Assembly (NCBI GenBank): GCA_964476565.1
Contig: CAYZBG010000012.1
Span: 18,991-82,990, forward strand
Source of the DNA: CAMAXB01 sp964476565
Lineage (GTDB): Bacteria > Verrucomicrobiota > Verrucomicrobiia > Opitutales > Opitutaceae
Length of the DNA: 64,000 nucleotides
Direction: 5' to 3'
Numbering within the stretch: position 1 is the first letter of the stretch; every line of letters starts with the position of its first letter. The notes under the pieces were generated by a model. It saw nothing but the letters and a program-made list of their open reading frames with translations, did no database searches and was not told the DNA's origin. This document shows positions 1-9,185 of the stretch, piece by piece. The position numbers and the translations under genes were made by a program.

Positions 1-1
1 G

Positions 2-940
2 GTCGATGGCCTGCAGCGTCGGCTCAACCTGCGGCGTGTGCCCGCGGTGGTGGTGCTCTACCTGGCGTTTGTCCTGACGATCGCCGGGATTATGCTCGCG
101 ATCACGCCGCCGCTGGTGGAGCAGATCCTCGCTTTCATCGAATTCGTGCCGGAGTTCTGGAAACGGGCGCTCGCTGAGGCCCAGGTGCATTATCCGGACT
201 GGGTCGGCTTCGCCGAGCGGCAGCTCGAAAAGCCGGCGATCCGCACCATGGTCGAGAACCTGACCAAGGAGGCGCAGGCCCTGCTCAGCCAGGCGCTGCC
301 TTCGCTGAAGGCCGCGGGCGTTGGCGTGCTTGGGGTCTTCGGTTTTGTCACCCAGCTGGCGATTATCCCGATCTACCTGTTCTTTTTCCTGCTCTCCCGC
401 CACGAGCCGACGCGCAACCTCGGCGAACAACTGCCGTTCCTGAGCCCGGACGTGCGTGAGGACATCGTTTTCCTCGTCCGCGAATTCATCGCGATCGTGG
501 TCTCGTTCTTCCGCGGACAGCTGGTGATCGGCCTGATTATGGGGGCGTTGCTCGCCGTCGGCTTCTCATTCGTCGGCCTCAAATTCGGCCTGTTCATCGG
601 CCTCGCGCTGGGCGTGCTCAACATCGTCCCCTACCTCGGCACGATCATCGGATTGAGCATCGCCCTGCCCCTGGCGTTCCTGCAACCCGACGGCGGCTGG
701 TCGCTGGTGGGATTTGTGCTCGGGGTGTTCGTGGCGGTCCAAATGATCGAAGGCTGGTTCCTGACGCCGAAGATCATGGGCGACCGGACCGGGCTGCACC
801 CGGTCACGATCATTGTGGCGATCTTCTTCTGGGGCACGGCGCTGAACGGTATCCTCGGCATGATCCTCGCGATTCCGCTCACCGCCTTCTTCGTCACCGC
901 CTGGCGTCTCGCCAAACGCAAGTATTTCAAGCCCGCGTGA
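2..940 (+). CDS. AI-2E family transporter (PerM/UPF0118), 5' end cut by window edge
   Basis: Polytopic inner-membrane protein of the AI-2E/PerM family. Known members include putative autoinducer-2 exporters and sodium-proton antiporters; the substrate here cannot be read from sequence. About 313 residues are visible, against roughly 350 for the family. The frame is open to the left edge, with a basic stretch (RRLNLRRVP) leading into the first visible membrane segment, so the true start lies outside the window and the internal GTG at 38 is not needed. Hydrophobic segments alternate with a long extramembrane region (about visible residues 45-100), as in the family, and the C-terminal part has the usual Gly/Pro-rich helices (NIVPYLGTIIG, then EGWFLTPKIMG). 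The stop overlaps the start of the zinc-ribbon gene in a GTGA, suggesting translational coupling. Confidence 0.85.
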   Translation, partial: VDGLQRRLNLRRVPAVVVLYLAFVLTIAGIMLAITPPLVEQILAFIEFVPEFWKRALAEAQVHYPDWVGFAERQLEKPAIRTMVENLTKEAQALLSQALPSLKAAGVGVLGVFGFVTQLAIIPIYLFFFLLSRHEPTRNLGEQLPFLSPDVREDIVFLVREFIAIVVSFFRGQLVIGLIMGALLAVGFSFVGLKFGLFIGLALGVLNIVPYLGTIIGLSIALPLAFLQPDGGWSLVGFVLGVFVAVQMIEGWFLTPKIMGDRTGLHPVTIIVAIFFWGTALNGILGMILAIPLTAFFVTAWRLAKRKYFKPA

Positions 941-1197
941 GCCAGGCGACGCCTCCGCCCCCGGAAGACTGCGCCGTCTGCGGCGCTCCGATCCCGCGCC
1001 GGGCCAAAGCCTGCCCGGAATGCGGTGCCGACGAGCGCACGGGGTGGCGGGAACAATCGATCTACGACGGACTCGATCTGCCGGACGATGATGCGCACCC
1101 GCCTTCCTCGCGTCCCTCAGGCCTCGCCTGGTACTGGTTGGTCGCAGGCGTTGCGACAGTAGTCGCCCTGATCCTTCTCACCCTCGGCGGACGTTGA
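937..1197 (+). CDS. Small zinc-ribbon protein with C-terminal membrane anchor
   Basis: An 86-residue protein starting with GTG inside the stop of the upstream permease (GTGA overlap). Two CxxC pairs (C12/C15 and C26/C29) sit in a zinc-ribbon arrangement (CAVCG ... CPECG), so one zinc ion is probably bound near the N-terminus. An acidic Pro-rich linker follows, then one hydrophobic segment (about residues 64-82) ending in a short basic tail, so the ribbon should face the cytoplasm. No enzymatic function is evident. Similar small zinc-ribbon anchors occur widely and are usually unannotated. Position suggests co-translation with the permease. Confidence 0.75.
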   Translation: MSQATPPPPEDCAVCGAPIPRRAKACPECGADERTGWREQSIYDGLDLPDDDAHPPSSRPSGLAWYWLVAGVATVVALILLTLGGR

Positions 1198-1245
1198 ATC
1201 GTGCGGGCACTTGCCCGCATCTGGTTTAGCGCTACGCGTGTATCG

Positions 1246-3954
1246 ATGTCCGGATGGGAGGTGCGTTTCAACCAAGGGGTCTATCTGCCCCAGCTCGACT
1301 GGTGGCTGGATGCCCACCGGCCGGCGGCGCGCTCGTTCGTTTCGCACGCGCACTTTGACCACCTTGCCACCCACCGGGAAATCCTCTGTTCCGAACTCAC
1401 CTCCCGGCTGATGCGGGCGCGCCTGCCGGGGCAGCGCCTCGAGCATGTCCTGCCCTTCGGCCAAACCGAACCGCTGACTGCCGACACCAGCGTCACCCTC
1501 CATCCGGCCGGACACATCCTCGGCTCGGCGCAGTGCCTGCTCGATCATCCTGAACGGGGGCGCCTGCTCTACACGGGCGATTTCAAGCTGCGCCGCGGGC
1601 GATCCGCCGAGGCCTGCGAAACCCCGCGCGCCGACGTGCTCATCATGGAGACGACGTATGGGCGCTCCCACTACGTGATGCCGCCGACGGCGGAGGTGCT
1701 GGCGCGGATCACCGCGTTCTGCCGCGAGGCCCTCGAGGATCAGGCTGTGCCCGTGCTCTTCGGCTACAGCCTCGGCAAGAGCCAGGAACTGCTCAGCAGC
1801 CTTTCCGAGGCCGGTCTGCCGGTGATGCTGCACCCGCAGGCCGCCCGCCTGACCGCCATCTACGAGGAGGCCGGCGTGGCCTTTCCGCCCTATCGCACCT
1901 TCCATCCCGCGGAGGCGGCCGGCCATGTGGTGATCAGTCCGCCCCAGGGTCCGAATTCCGCCTTCCTCCGCAAACTCCCGCGCCGGCGCACGGCGGCGAT
2001 CACGGGCTGGGCGCTCGATCCCGGCGTCACGTTTCGCTACCAATGCGACGCCGCCTTTCCGCTCTCGGACCACGCCGACTACGCCGACCTGCTGCGCTTC
2101 GTTGAGGCGGTGCAGCCGCGCCAGGTGCTCACGTTGCACGGCTTCGCAGCGGACTTCGCCCGGACCCTGCGCGACCGCGGGGTCGAGGCCTGGGCGCTCG
2201 GCCAGGACAACCAGCTCGAGATGCCCTTGCGGTTGAGTCACACGGCGCCCTCACCCGCCCCGCGGCCCGTCCCGCCGCCTTACCGGGAGCCCGAGGCGGA
2301 TGCCTTTGCCCGCTTCGCCGCCACCGCCGCCGCGGTCGGCGCGGCCTCCGGCCGGTTGGAGAAGGTCGCCCTGCTGTCGGCCTATTTCGGCAGCCTCGAG
2401 GCGGACGATGCAGCGCGCGCCGCCCTCTATTTGACCGGCCGGGTCTTCCGACCCGCGGAGGAACGGGTGCTGCAGCTGGGTTGGTCCGTGATCAAGCGCG
2501 CCGTGCTGGACCTCACGGGCCTCGCGGAGCCCGACTGGCGGCAGGCGTATTTGCGTTTTGGCGACAGTGGTGACGCCGCGGAGGCGGTGCTGACGGGCCG
2601 CACCTCCCCGCAACCCTCCCGCCTCGTCGAGCTCGCGAGCTTCTTTGACCAGGTGGCGGCGACCCGCGCCCCAGTCGGCAAAATCTCCGCCCTGCGCCAG
2701 CGCCTGGGCAGCCTCACCCCGCTCGAAGCGAAGTTCCTGCTCAAGATCATCACCGGCGATCTGCGCATCGGCCTGAAGGAGGGCCTCGTGGAGGAGGCCG
2801 TGGCGGCCGCCTGGCAGCGCCCCCTCGCGTCGGTGCGCGAGGCCCACCTGCTCTGCGGCGACCTTGCCACCGTGGTTCGCGCTGCGGCTGCGGACCGGCT
2901 GGGCTCGGTGGAGCCGGCCCTGTTTCAGCCGCTTCAGTTCATGCTCGCGAGCCCCGAGCCGACGGCGGAGTCCGTACTCAACCGGCTGGGTGCACCGGTC
3001 TGGCTCGAGGAGAAATACGACGGAATCCGTTGCCAGATGCACAAGCGCGGCAGCCGGGTCGAGTTCTACTCGCGCGACCTGCGGCGCATCACCGCCCAGT
3101 TTCCCGAACTCGCCCGCGTCGCCTCGGCCCTGCCCGGCGACCTGATGGCCGACGGCGAGCTGCTGGCCTGGCGCGACGGTCGGGCCCTGCCCTTCGCCGA
3201 ACTGCAGAAGCGCCTCGGCCGCACGCCGGGCGATGATTTCTTCCTCGGCGCGGAGATCCCGGTCTCGCTCTCGCTGTTTGACCTGCTGTGGCTGGACGGA
3301 CGGCCCCTTCTCCAGGCGCCGTTGGCCGAACGCCGGGCCGCGCTCGCGCGTTTCATGGCCGCCGTGCCGCCTTCCGCTTTCGGGGTGATCCTGCTTGCCC
3401 CCGTGCAGCAGGCCGACACCGCCGCCGCGATCGACGCGGCCTTTGTCCACGCCCGGCAGCGGGGCAACGAGGGGCTGATGGCCAAGGATCCGCGCAGCGC
3501 GTACGCGCCGGGACGCCGGGGCTTCGCGTGGGTCAAGTTGAAGAAGGCCTACGCGACCCTCGACGTGGTCGTGACCGGCGTCGAGTATGGGCACGGCAAA
3601 CGCAAAGGCGTGCTCAGTGACTACACCTTCTCGATCCGGGACGACCACGGCCGGCTGGCCACGGTCGGCAAGGCCTACTCCGGACTCACCAACGCCGAGA
3701 TCGCCACGCTCACCGCGCATTTCCTCGATCGCGTGGTGGAGGAAAAGGGCCGGGTGCGCCGTGTCGTGCCCGACGTGGTGCTCGAGGTCGCCTTCGACTC
3801 GATCCATCCCAGCGACCGCCACGAAAGCGGCTTCGCCCTGCGTTTTCCGCGCATCGTGCGCATCCGCACGGACAAGACGGCGGACCAGATCGACACACTC
3901 GAAACCTGCCGTCGTCTCGCAGCGGCGAACGGGTTCGGGTCGCACGGATCGTAG
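1246..3954 (+). CDS. Fusion: ligase-associated MBL exonuclease (Lexo) + ATP-dependent DNA ligase
   Basis: Two DNA-repair enzymes in one 902-residue chain. Residues 1 to about 330 are a metallo-beta-lactamase/beta-CASP-type exonuclease: metal motif H34xH36xD38H39, then TGDF and a later LSDHADY metal motif. After a Pro-rich linker (about 335-355), the remainder is an ATP-dependent DNA ligase: helical N-domain, nucleotidyl-transfer motif I KYDG with adenylated Lys near residue 590, motif III FDLLWLDG, motif IV EGLMAKDP, motif V WVKLKK and an OB-fold domain. In many bacteria these are separate neighbours (the Lexo-LigB-Lhr-MPE repair set); here they are fused. An in-frame GTG at 1201 would add 15 residues, but ATG 1246 places the family N-terminus (WEVRFNQGVYLP) at the start. 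A 6-bp GC hairpin (1203-1218) lies just upstream. No Lhr helicase or MPE phosphoesterase is visible. Confidence 0.92.
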   Translation: MSGWEVRFNQGVYLPQLDWWLDAHRPAARSFVSHAHFDHLATHREILCSELTSRLMRARLPGQRLEHVLPFGQTEPLTADTSVTLHPAGHILGSAQCLLDHPERGRLLYTGDFKLRRGRSAEACETPRADVLIMETTYGRSHYVMPPTAEVLARITAFCREALEDQAVPVLFGYSLGKSQELLSSLSEAGLPVMLHPQAARLTAIYEEAGVAFPPYRTFHPAEAAGHVVISPPQGPNSAFLRKLPRRRTAAITGWALDPGVTFRYQCDAAFPLSDHADYADLLRFVEAVQPRQVLTLHGFAADFARTLRDRGVEAWALGQDNQLEMPLRLSHTAPSPAPRPVPPPYREPEADAFARFAATAAAVGAASGRLEKVALLSAYFGSLEADDAARAALYLTGRVFRPAEERVLQLGWSVIKRAVLDLTGLAEPDWRQAYLRFGDSGDAAEAVLTGRTSPQPSRLVELASFFDQVAATRAPVGKISALRQRLGSLTPLEAKFLLKIITGDLRIGLKEGLVEEAVAAAWQRPLASVREAHLLCGDLATVVRAAAADRLGSVEPALFQPLQFMLASPEPTAESVLNRLGAPVWLEEKYDGIRCQMHKRGSRVEFYSRDLRRITAQFPELARVASALPGDLMADGELLAWRDGRALPFAELQKRLGRTPGDDFFLGAEIPVSLSLFDLLWLDGRPLLQAPLAERRAALARFMAAVPPSAFGVILLAPVQQADTAAAIDAAFVHARQRGNEGLMAKDPRSAYAPGRRGFAWVKLKKAYATLDVVVTGVEYGHGKRKGVLSDYTFSIRDDHGRLATVGKAYSGLTNAEIATLTAHFLDRVVEEKGRVRRVVPDVVLEVAFDSIHPSDRHESGFALRFPRIVRIRTDKTADQIDTLETCRRLAAANGFGSHGS

Positions 3955-4014
3955 CGGCCTCGTCTGCGCTCGCCTGACACCGGCAGCCGTCCCAACTTTC
4001 CTCCGTTCCCCGCC

Positions 4015-5364
4015 GTGAAATCACTCACCCTGACGCTCCTCGCCGTCCTCGGTCTCGCCTCCTTAACGCCCCGGATCTTCGCCGCCGCCACCCCCTCCGC
4101 CTGGGACCAGGTCGTGGGGATCGATCCGCAGTTCCGGCATCACTTTGTCCGGCCGGATGGGCGACACATCTTCGTCTTCAACAAGACCGCCTGGCACTAC
4201 TTCTCCGCCGAACGTCCCGAAACGACGCTCGAACGCTGCCAGCAACTTGGCGCCACGGTGATCCGCGTCGCGCTCGAGAGCCGGCTCTACTTTGACGAAC
4301 TCGGCATCGACGCCTGGCCGTGGGGCGGCACGCGCGAGCGGCCCGACTTCAGCACGTTCAACGAGGCCTACTGGCGCGAGGTCGACCGGCGGATCGAACT
4401 CGCGGCGGCCGCGGGCATCGGCATCAACCTCACCTTGTTCACGTCGCTCAAACTGCCCGACGAACCGGCTTCGTTCGAGACCGTGCGTCCTTACCTTGAT
4501 CGCGTGATCGCCCGGCTCGCCCGCCATCCGAACATCTTCTGCTGGGAAGTGCACAACGAACACGTAGAAAACCCTCGGTTCCAGGAAGCAGTTGGTCGCC
4601 ACCTCCAAACACAGGACCCGTCTCGCCGGCCGGTCATCTCCTCGAACGGAACGACGGACTACCCGCTCTGGCCCCACGCCTCTTGGATGGACCTTGCCCT
4701 CGTGCACCATTGCACGGGCAATCAGGAGCAGTACGACTTGCACGACTGGTACCTGGCGATCGCGCGCAACCTGCGCGTTCATGGCAAACCCGCCTTCAAC
4801 AACGAGACCGGCCGCGAGGTGCGCCATCGCAACGACGATCCCGTCCATCGCCGCAAGCAGCTTTGGATCGCCGCCGCGGCCGGCGGCTACACCACGTGGC
4901 ACTCCTGGGACGGCTGCGAAGGCATCGACGACCGGTCGTACATTGCGCCCGGCGAAGCGTACGCGGCCGCTTTTTCCCGCTGGTGGTCGGCGCAGGCGTT
5001 CTGGCGGGTCGATCCGGTCTTCACGGTGATTCAGCCTGCCCCGGACCAATCCCAGCTCGACGGGTTGGTGCCGGTCGTCCTCGCCTCGGATACGCGCGAC
5101 CTCGCGCTCGCCTACGTCTTCACACGCGGGAGCGGCCAACGTGTGGGCCAAGGCCGTCTGAATCTGCGCCTGCCGGCCGGAGACTATCGCGTCGAGTTCT
5201 TCGTCCCGTCGGACGGACGACCGCTCGGGTCGGCGACCTCCTTCACCGCCCGCCACCTGAGGCACCAGGATCCGCTGGTGCTGCCTCCCTTCACCGACGA
5301 TCTCGCGATCCGGATCGAGCGCACGGTGACGCGCGACCAGACCGCGATCCCCGGCACCCTTTGA
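4015..5364 (+). CDS. Secreted glycoside hydrolase of clan GH-A type (GH5-like)
   Basis: A 449-residue exported enzyme that probably hydrolyses a beta-linked polysaccharide; the substrate is not identifiable. A signal peptide (about residues 1-24, ending FAA-A) follows the GTG start. The TIM-barrel region carries a strand-4 type Asn-Glu pair (WEVHNE, N181-E182), the expected acid/base, and a later FNNETG motif (E264) as candidate nucleophile, followed by a strand with TWHSWDG, as in clan GH-A. The last 100 residues (from about 345) look like a beta-sandwich accessory domain resembling putative collagen-binding domains fused to such hydrolases. It is a stand-alone gene 60 nt after the ligase. 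Family assignment below clan level is uncertain. Confidence 0.75.
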   Translation: MKSLTLTLLAVLGLASLTPRIFAAATPSAWDQVVGIDPQFRHHFVRPDGRHIFVFNKTAWHYFSAERPETTLERCQQLGATVIRVALESRLYFDELGIDAWPWGGTRERPDFSTFNEAYWREVDRRIELAAAAGIGINLTLFTSLKLPDEPASFETVRPYLDRVIARLARHPNIFCWEVHNEHVENPRFQEAVGRHLQTQDPSRRPVISSNGTTDYPLWPHASWMDLALVHHCTGNQEQYDLHDWYLAIARNLRVHGKPAFNNETGREVRHRNDDPVHRRKQLWIAAAAGGYTTWHSWDGCEGIDDRSYIAPGEAYAAAFSRWWSAQAFWRVDPVFTVIQPAPDQSQLDGLVPVVLASDTRDLALAYVFTRGSGQRVGQGRLNLRLPAGDYRVEFFVPSDGRPLGSATSFTARHLRHQDPLVLPPFTDDLAIRIERTVTRDQTAIPGTL

Positions 5365-5463
5365 GTCGCGGTTGACCGAAACGAAATCCCGCGAAGAGTG
5401 CACTTCAACGGAGATCGACGGTCGAACTCTGTCAGGAACGCCTACCGCCGCCCAATCCGCCGC

Positions 5464-6273
5464 ATGATTCCACGCCTTCTCGCCCTCTTGTCTCCTCTTC
5501 TCATCGCAGGCCTCTCCGCCGCACCCGAGCCGTTCACCACCTTCGCCAACGGCGAGACCTTCCGCTACCGGGTCGGCTGGGGCATCTTCACTCGGGCCGG
5601 TGAGATCACGATTGCCGCCCACCAGGACCTGCACAACGGCCGGCAGGTCATGCGCATCACCACGGCCACGTCCTCGAAGGGATTCGTGCGCGGCGTCTAC
5701 AAATATGACGACTCCGGCGCGGCCTTGATCGACCTTGCCACCGGTCGTCTGCTCGCCACCGAAGAACAGAGCGAGGACAGCCGCCGGCGCACGGAAAGCC
5801 GCACCGACTTCGACTACGAGGCCGGGGTCGCCCGGCACCGCGACACCACCCGTCCGCATCGCAACACCGACCTGCCGCTGCCCGCCGGCGGACAGCCCAT
5901 CGACCTGATCACGAGTCTCGTGGCCCCGCGCCACTGGGGCATGAAGGTGGGCGACACGCGCGACGTCATCGTGCACTTCGGCCGCGAGTTTTTCCCGATC
6001 ACCCTGCACGCGGAACAAATCGAGGAAATCTCGACGCCCATGGGGAAGTTTCAGGCGCTGCGCATCGTGCCCCGCATGGACAAGGAGACGCCCCGGGGGC
6101 TCTTCGCCCGCGGCGGAGAAATCAAGGTCTGGATCTCTCAGGGCGAAAAACCGCTGCCCGTGCGCATGCAGCTCAAGTTGAAGTACGGCACGGCCACCCT
6201 CCTCCTCCAGGAACACACGATCGCCCCGGGCGCACCGACGGTGGAGCCGGCCAACACCAGCACCGGCCTGTAA
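5464..6273 (+). CDS. DUF3108 domain-containing exported protein
   Basis: A 269-residue protein starting at ATG 5464, where a clear signal peptide begins (MIPRLLALLSPLL ... SAA). The mature part matches the DUF3108 pattern: early FRYRVGWG, a beta-rich body with KYDDSG, and a late TPMGKFQALRIVPRM ... VWISQ segment. The family is an outer-membrane/periplasmic beta-rich fold of unknown function. An upstream in-frame ATG at 5398 would place 22 basic residues before the signal peptide and is unlikely. It is followed after 11 nt by a GT9 glycosyltransferase, so the two are probably co-transcribed, which would fit a role at the cell envelope. Confidence 0.8.
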   Translation: MIPRLLALLSPLLIAGLSAAPEPFTTFANGETFRYRVGWGIFTRAGEITIAAHQDLHNGRQVMRITTATSSKGFVRGVYKYDDSGAALIDLATGRLLATEEQSEDSRRRTESRTDFDYEAGVARHRDTTRPHRNTDLPLPAGGQPIDLITSLVAPRHWGMKVGDTRDVIVHFGREFFPITLHAEQIEEISTPMGKFQALRIVPRMDKETPRGLFARGGEIKVWISQGEKPLPVRMQLKLKYGTATLLLQEHTIAPGAPTVEPANTSTGL

Positions 6274-6284
6274 CCGGCACCGTC

Positions 6285-7163
6285 ATGCGCCGCATCCTCG
6301 TCCTGCGTGGGGGCGCGCTCGGCGACTTCATCGTCACGCTTCCGGCGCTTCGCCTGCTGCGCGAGCGCTGGCCCGCCGCTGAAATCACCCTGATTGGCAA
6401 CGCCACCGCCGCGCAGCTGGGCCGGCACGCGGGCGTGATCGACATCGTCCGGTCCCAACACGATGCCCGCTGGAGCGCCTTGCACGACGAAGGCGCCCTT
6501 CCGACCGACCTCGCCGACTGGCTTGGCGGCTTCGATTTGGTGGTCAATTACTGGCCCGATCCGGATGGCGCCCTCGCCCGCCACTTTCCGCGTCACCCGG
6601 CGCAGCGTTACCTGACCGCCCCCGCCCTGCCCCAGACCGGTCCTGCGGCGGCGCACTATGCGGCTCCCTTGGCGGGACTGGGCCTCGTTCTGACCGATCC
6701 GCAGCCCCGCCTGACGTTTCCCGGTTCGCGGTCCGCGACGCTGGCCCTGCACCCGGGCAGCGGTTCGCCCTGGAAAAACTGGCCGGCAGCCCGGTGGCGC
6801 GAGGTGTGCGACCGCATCGATGCGCCGTGGCTGATCATCGGCGGCGAGGCCGAGGCGGAGGTACGCGATGCGTTTGCCCCGTATGGCGAGTGTCTGTTCG
6901 GCCGTCCGCTGCTCGAGGTTGCGGAGCGCCTGGCCGGCTGCCGGGGCTTCCTCGGTCACGACTCCGGGATTGCCCACCTCGCCGCCGCCGTCGGCACCCC
7001 GTGCGGGTTGCTCTTCGGACCGACCGACCCGGCGATCTGGGCGCCGCATGGACCTCAGGTGCGCGTCCTGCGCCGCGAGGCCGGCCTGGATGCGATCACG
7101 GTGGACGACGTCGTGGAGATGACGAAGCGCCACTTTTTCGCCGCCCAGGTGGGACCGGCGTAA
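6285..7163 (+). CDS. Glycosyltransferase family 9 protein (ADP-heptose:LPS heptosyltransferase-like)
   Basis: A 292-residue GT-B glycosyltransferase of family 9, whose members add heptose to lipopolysaccharide core on the cytoplasmic face of the inner membrane. Seen: N-terminal RILVLRGGALGDFIVTLPAL Rossmann motif, mid-protein LALHPGSGSPWKNWP phosphate-binding loop, and the C-terminal signature GHDSGIAHLAAAVGTP followed by FGPTDPAIWAP. It is shorter than WaaC/WaaF (about 320-350). It follows the DUF3108 gene by 11 nt. Its last 109 nt overlap the convergent DNA glycosylase gene. The acceptor is unknown. Confidence 0.85.
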   Translation: MRRILVLRGGALGDFIVTLPALRLLRERWPAAEITLIGNATAAQLGRHAGVIDIVRSQHDARWSALHDEGALPTDLADWLGGFDLVVNYWPDPDGALARHFPRHPAQRYLTAPALPQTGPAAAHYAAPLAGLGLVLTDPQPRLTFPGSRSATLALHPGSGSPWKNWPAARWREVCDRIDAPWLIIGGEAEAEVRDAFAPYGECLFGRPLLEVAERLAGCRGFLGHDSGIAHLAAAVGTPCGLLFGPTDPAIWAPHGPQVRVLRREAGLDAITVDDVVEMTKRHFFAAQVGPA

Positions 7164-7636
7164 TCAACGCCAATCCGCGGCGTGGCCACGACGTCGCGCG
7201 GACGCACGCGAACGTCGTCCTCTTCGAGCCAGAGTCCCGTGGCCGGCGTCGCCGGGCGGGCGTTGAAACTCCGGTCGATGCCCAGGTGCCGCGTCAGGCG
7301 CCCAGGACCGGACACTGTCTCCAGCCCACGGATCAACACGGCCGCCGGATGGCCTTCCGGTCCCGTGACCAGGTTGAGCAGCTCGTGCACGCCATAGCAC
7401 AGGTAGACATACCAGACGCCGGCCGGACCGAACATCACCTCGGTGCGCGGCGTTCGGCCCCGGGAGGCGTGGCACGCCCGGTCGCGCTCGCCGTGATAAG
7501 CCTCGACTTCGACGATGCGGTGCCGCTCCACCGCACCGTCAGGCCGGGCACGTACCAGCAGCTTCCCGAGCAAAGCGCGCGCAACCGCAACCGTATTTTT
7601 GTCCGCGAACACTTTAGCTTCTATTGGGGCCGGCAT
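7055..7636 (-). CDS. 3-methyladenine DNA glycosylase (AAG/MPG family)
   Basis: A 193-residue base-excision repair enzyme that removes alkylated purines. The AAG fold is recognisable from ALLGKLLVR, IVEVEAY (E45 is the expected catalytic Glu, Y47 the intercalating Tyr), a substrate-binding H-A-S-R-G-R-T segment, VWYVYLCYGVHELLN, then RIGVDYAG and KKWRF near the conserved end. About 24 residues after KKWRF run unconserved into the convergent GT9 gene because the first in-frame stop lies at 7055. Length agrees with bacterial homologues (about 195). ATG 7636 is only 30 nt from the divergent MFS gene start, so the two genes share a very short promoter region. Confidence 0.88.
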   Translation of the reverse strand: MPAPIEAKVFADKNTVAVARALLGKLLVRARPDGAVERHRIVEVEAYHGERDRACHASRGRTPRTEVMFGPAGVWYVYLCYGVHELLNLVTGPEGHPAAVLIRGLETVSGPGRLTRHLGIDRSFNARPATPATGLWLEEDDVRVRPRDVVATPRIGVDYAGPTWAAKKWRFVISTTSSTVIASRPASRRRTRT

Positions 7637-7666
7637 GCTCTTTGATAACGGACGACAACACGCCCG

Positions 7667-9040
7667 ATGCCGAAAACCGCAACGTCGCAGCAGCTCAACC
7701 AGAATCTCCGTCTCTGCACGTGGGACGGCCTGACCGCGACGCCGATCGTTTACCTGCTGCAGCCCGGCAACTTCGTCATCGCCGCCCTGCTCACCGGATT
7801 GTACCAGCTGCCGCCCGCCACCTACGGGCTGATCGTGTCGCTGCCTTACTGGGGCAACTTTGCCCAGGCCTTCCTGATGCCGTTCATGGACCGGATCTTC
7901 GCGGCCAAGACGGTCACGCTGATTTTTTGCACCCTGCAAATCCTCTGCTGGGCCGCGATGGCGGTGGCCCTGCCCTACCTGCCGGTGGATGCGCCGGAAC
8001 TGAGCGGCGCGTGGTTCCTGTTCTTCTTCACGATTTCCGCCGCCGTCACGGCATTCACCGGCGTGAGCTGGACCTCGTGGATCCAGGAGTGGGTGCCGCG
8101 CCACCTGCGGGCCAAGTATTTCGGTGCGCGCAACCGGCTGATGCAGATTGCGCAGGTGATCTTCCTCGTGCTCGTCGGCGAGCTGATCAACCGTAACGCC
8201 GGCTCGGTGCGCGCCTTTCAATTCCTGCTCGGGGCCACCGTCGCCCTCCGCATCGTGTCGGTCATTCTTCAGCACCGCATGCGCACCCACTCGGAGACCG
8301 TGCGCACGGAGGCCCATGCGCCTTACCGGCAACAGCTCGGCGTGCTGCTGGGTTCGCCCGCGTTCCTCTGGCTGATCGCCTACGGTGCGGCGTGGGGCTT
8401 CGCCGCCAACTGCTTCGGTCCGTTCTACGCCGTCTTCATGTACGACGAGCTCAGCTGGACGGTGCGCGACGTGAGTCAGCTCGTCATCCTCACGAGCGTG
8501 GGAGGCGCCCTCTCTTACCCGTTCTGGGGCGCCATGGCCGGCCGCTTCGGCAACAAGCCCGTCATGCTGTTCTGCATGATCGCCTGGCAGCTGCAAAATT
8601 TCGCCTGGTGCTTCCTCACGCCCGACAACGATTGGATGCTGTACGTGATGTGGTCGTTTGGCGGCATGGTCGCCGCCGGCTTCACCCTCGGTCTCTTCAA
8701 CATTCAGCTGCGCGTGATCCCGCCCGCCGCCAAGACCCTCGCGATCAGCGTCAACCTCGCGTGCACCTCCCTCGTAACCGCCATCGCCCCCGTGATTGGC
8801 GGCGGAGTGCTCGGCCATTTCCTCAATCCGGGCGAGGGCCTGCGCGTCTACCACACCGTTTTCATCGTGCAGCCCGTGCTCGCGCTGCTCGCCTGCCTGC
8901 TGCTCGTCCGCGTGCACGAACCGGCAGCCAGCCCGCTCTCCAGCGTGGTCGGCGCGATGCGCAACATTCGGACGCTGAGCGGCATGTTTGGCCTCGGGTT
9001 TCTCGCCAACTTCATCTTTGTGAAGAATCCTCGCCGGTGA
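7667..9040 (+). CDS. Major facilitator superfamily transporter
   Basis: A 457-residue protein with about 12 hydrophobic segments in two halves separated by a polar loop near residue 215 (RMRTHSETVRTEAHAPYR), the MFS arrangement. The first segment follows a cytoplasmic N-terminus (LCTWDGLTATPIVYLLQPGNF). The second half includes GNKPVMLFC after a transmembrane pair, resembling the repeated MFS loop motif. The substrate is not recognisable. Divergent from the DNA glycosylase gene with only 30 nt between starts. No clear terminator follows; the 145 nt before the next gene contain nothing else recognisable. Confidence 0.8.
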   Translation: MPKTATSQQLNQNLRLCTWDGLTATPIVYLLQPGNFVIAALLTGLYQLPPATYGLIVSLPYWGNFAQAFLMPFMDRIFAAKTVTLIFCTLQILCWAAMAVALPYLPVDAPELSGAWFLFFFTISAAVTAFTGVSWTSWIQEWVPRHLRAKYFGARNRLMQIAQVIFLVLVGELINRNAGSVRAFQFLLGATVALRIVSVILQHRMRTHSETVRTEAHAPYRQQLGVLLGSPAFLWLIAYGAAWGFAANCFGPFYAVFMYDELSWTVRDVSQLVILTSVGGALSYPFWGAMAGRFGNKPVMLFCMIAWQLQNFAWCFLTPDNDWMLYVMWSFGGMVAAGFTLGLFNIQLRVIPPAAKTLAISVNLACTSLVTAIAPVIGGGVLGHFLNPGEGLRVYHTVFIVQPVLALLACLLLVRVHEPAASPLSSVVGAMRNIRTLSGMFGLGFLANFIFVKNPRR

Positions 9041-9185
9041 CGGACGTTTTCGCTGGCCGATGCCCGCCGGCAAGCAAAGCTTCCGTTCTGCTTCCCCGGA
9101 TCGCGATTGCGGTCCATTTGCGTAAACCCTTCGTGCGACGTTTCTCGAAACCTTCGCCGGAGCTTTTTGTCTCACCCCAAACGTC

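Noticed and set aside
4063..6216. Open frame of 717 codons on the minus strand across the glycosidase and DUF3108 genes
   Set aside because: It spans two recognised genes and their intergenic region; its composition is that of a shadow frame.
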